Below are positions 63,086-64,000 of a DNA stretch of 64,000 nucleotides, one piece after another. The stretch spans positions 1,774,001 through 1,838,000 of the forward strand of contig NZ_CP100390.1 in the NCBI RefSeq assembly GCF_026016465.1, read 5' to 3'. Positions within the stretch are counted from its first letter, which is position 1; every line of letters starts with the position of its first letter. Below the pieces are notes generated by a model. That model worked only from the letters and a program-made list of their open reading frames with translations, was not told where the DNA came from and ran no database searches. The position numbers and the translations under genes were made by a program. This stretch comes from Alkalimarinus alittae (lineage in GTDB: Bacteria > Pseudomonadota > Gammaproteobacteria > Pseudomonadales > Oleiphilaceae).

Positions 63086-64000
63086 AGCCATCACGGTTAA
63101 AGAGATCGAAGGCAGCATTGCTCAGCTAAACTTTGATTTAGACGGTGAGTCGGTTAACAAATTTAATAGACTTACTATCGAAGAACTGCGTGCGGCAACT
63201 GATAAGCTTAAAAGTGCTAAAGGTATAAAAGGTCTTGTAGTTACAAGTTCTAAAGACTGTTTTATCGTTGGTGCTGATATAACCGAATTTACAGATTTGT
63301 TTGCTGGCCCTGAAGAAGAGCTGATTGCTAGCAACTTGGCTGCAAATAGCATATTTAGCGATATTGAAGACCTTCCTTTTCCTTCTGTCACCGCAATCAA
63401 TGGTGTTGCACTAGGTGGTGGTTTTGAAATGTGTCTTTCAACTGACTATCGCGTAATGTCAACAGAAGCAAAAGTTGGGTTACCAGAAGTTAAGTTGGGT
63501 ATCTTCCCAGGATTCGGTGGTACTGTTCGTTTATCTCGCCTAATTGGTGCAGATAACGCGATCGAGTGGATCTGTGGTACTAAAGAATACAAGCCTGAAG
63601 ATGCGCTTAAGTTTGGTGCTGTAGATGCTGTAGTTGGACCAGACACGCTTTTAGAGGCTGCTGTTGATTTAGTTAAGCAAGCGATCAATGGTAAGGTTGA
63701 CTACAAGGCTCGTCGTGAAGAAAAAACCAGCAAGCTTAAGTTGAATCCATTAGAAAGCATGATGGTATTTGAAACGGCTAAAGGTTTTGTTGCTGGACAG
63801 GCTGGACCACATTATCCAGCACCTGTTGAAGCAATCAAAGTGATGCAGAAGCATGCAGGCATGTCTCGTGATAAAGCGATTGAAGTAGAAGCAAAAGGCT
63901 TCGCTAAAATGGCTAAAACGTCTGTATCTGCTTCATTGATCGGTTTGTTCTTAAATGATCAAGAGTTAAAGAAAAAAGCTAAAGATCTAGAGCCATTAGC
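63069..64000 (+). CDS. fadB: Fatty acid oxidation complex subunit alpha FadB, N-terminal part
   Basis: Starts [20 protein letters not shown], very like Pseudomonas FadB, and runs off the right edge after about 310 codons. The visible part is the enoyl-CoA hydratase domain: [10 protein letters not shown] (about 72-81), [19 protein letters not shown] with the oxyanion-hole glycines, and [18 protein letters not shown] with the catalytic glutamate. The full protein also contains a 3-hydroxyacyl-CoA dehydrogenase. It works with FadA in beta-oxidation. GGAG at 63056-63060 precedes the ATG. Confidence 0.95.
   Translation, partial: MIYEGKAITVKEIEGSIAQLNFDLDGESVNKFNRLTIEELRAATDKLKSAKGIKGLVVTSSKDCFIVGADITEFTDLFAGPEEELIASNLAANSIFSDIEDLPFPSVTAINGVALGGGFEMCLSTDYRVMSTEAKVGLPEVKLGIFPGFGGTVRLSRLIGADNAIEWICGTKEYKPEDALKFGAVDAVVGPDTLLEAAVDLVKQAINGKVDYKARREEKTSKLKLNPLESMMVFETAKGFVAGQAGPHYPAPVEAIKVMQKHAGMSRDKAIEVEAKGFAKMAKTSVSASLIGLFLNDQELKKKAKDLEPL

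Overview
The window reads as chromosomal DNA of a marine-type gammaproteobacterium with moderate-to-low GC content, close to the Pseudomonadales/Oceanospirillales group. The strongest pointer is the gene order trmJ-cysE-iscR-iscS-ndk-rlmN-pilF-rodZ-ispG-hisS-yfgM-bamB-der, which is the Pseudomonas arrangement. A MASE2-type CyaB adenylate cyclase, sigma-54-linked flagellar genes, an Anr-type box in front of a tiny cbb3 oxidase subunit and a PEP-CTERM protein fit the same picture. I cannot assign a genus. No prophage, insertion sequence, CRISPR array or rRNA is visible.

Layout. 1-2450: the 3' end of queF, a CyaB-like cyclase and a nitroreductase. 2700-15290: one flagellar rod/hook/filament-junction cluster, flgBCDEFGHIJKL, behind a sigma-54 promoter. 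FlgE, FlgK and FlgL are all longer than usual. 15300-15530: tRNA-Leu(CAA) with its own promoter and terminator. 15600-19170: a redox/electrophile-type island of two pirins, a LysR regulator and an azoreductase, tied together by three copies of the same 17-bp palindrome; one pirin is broken by an in-frame TGA. 19210-19940: a PEP-CTERM secreted protein under what looks like a GEMM-I (cyclic-di-GMP) riboswitch. 20240-23775: a VTT-membrane-domain/flavoprotein-reductase fusion, a DUF547 protein and a TlpA-like thioredoxin.

23860-29340: queA-tgt and yajC-secD-secF. 29450-43820: a SuhB homologue lacking catalytic aspartates, then the long housekeeping run listed above. Its isc operon stops after iscS, and IscS lacks its usual C-terminal tail. 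43870-47305: ackA-pta, on the minus strand. 47490-51630: a GGDEF-EAL protein, a ccoM-like micro-gene and an EAL-HDOD protein. 51750-54650: tRNA-Glu, a solute-binding protein, an unknown exported protein, a TetR regulator and tRNA-Gly. 54900-62400: cheV, a MOSC protein, a CheZ-like protein, the ABC-F protein uup, a cysteine-cluster protein, a universal stress protein and two exported or membrane hypotheticals. 63069-end: the start of fadB.

Motility and c-di-GMP link much of the window: the flagellar cluster, CheV, a CheZ-like protein, a GGDEF-EAL enzyme, a degenerate EAL-HDOD protein and the riboswitch-controlled PEP-CTERM gene. The most notable observations are the riboswitch, the three-site local LysR regulon around a broken pirin, the truncated isc locus, and the VTT-reductase/DUF547/TlpA operon.
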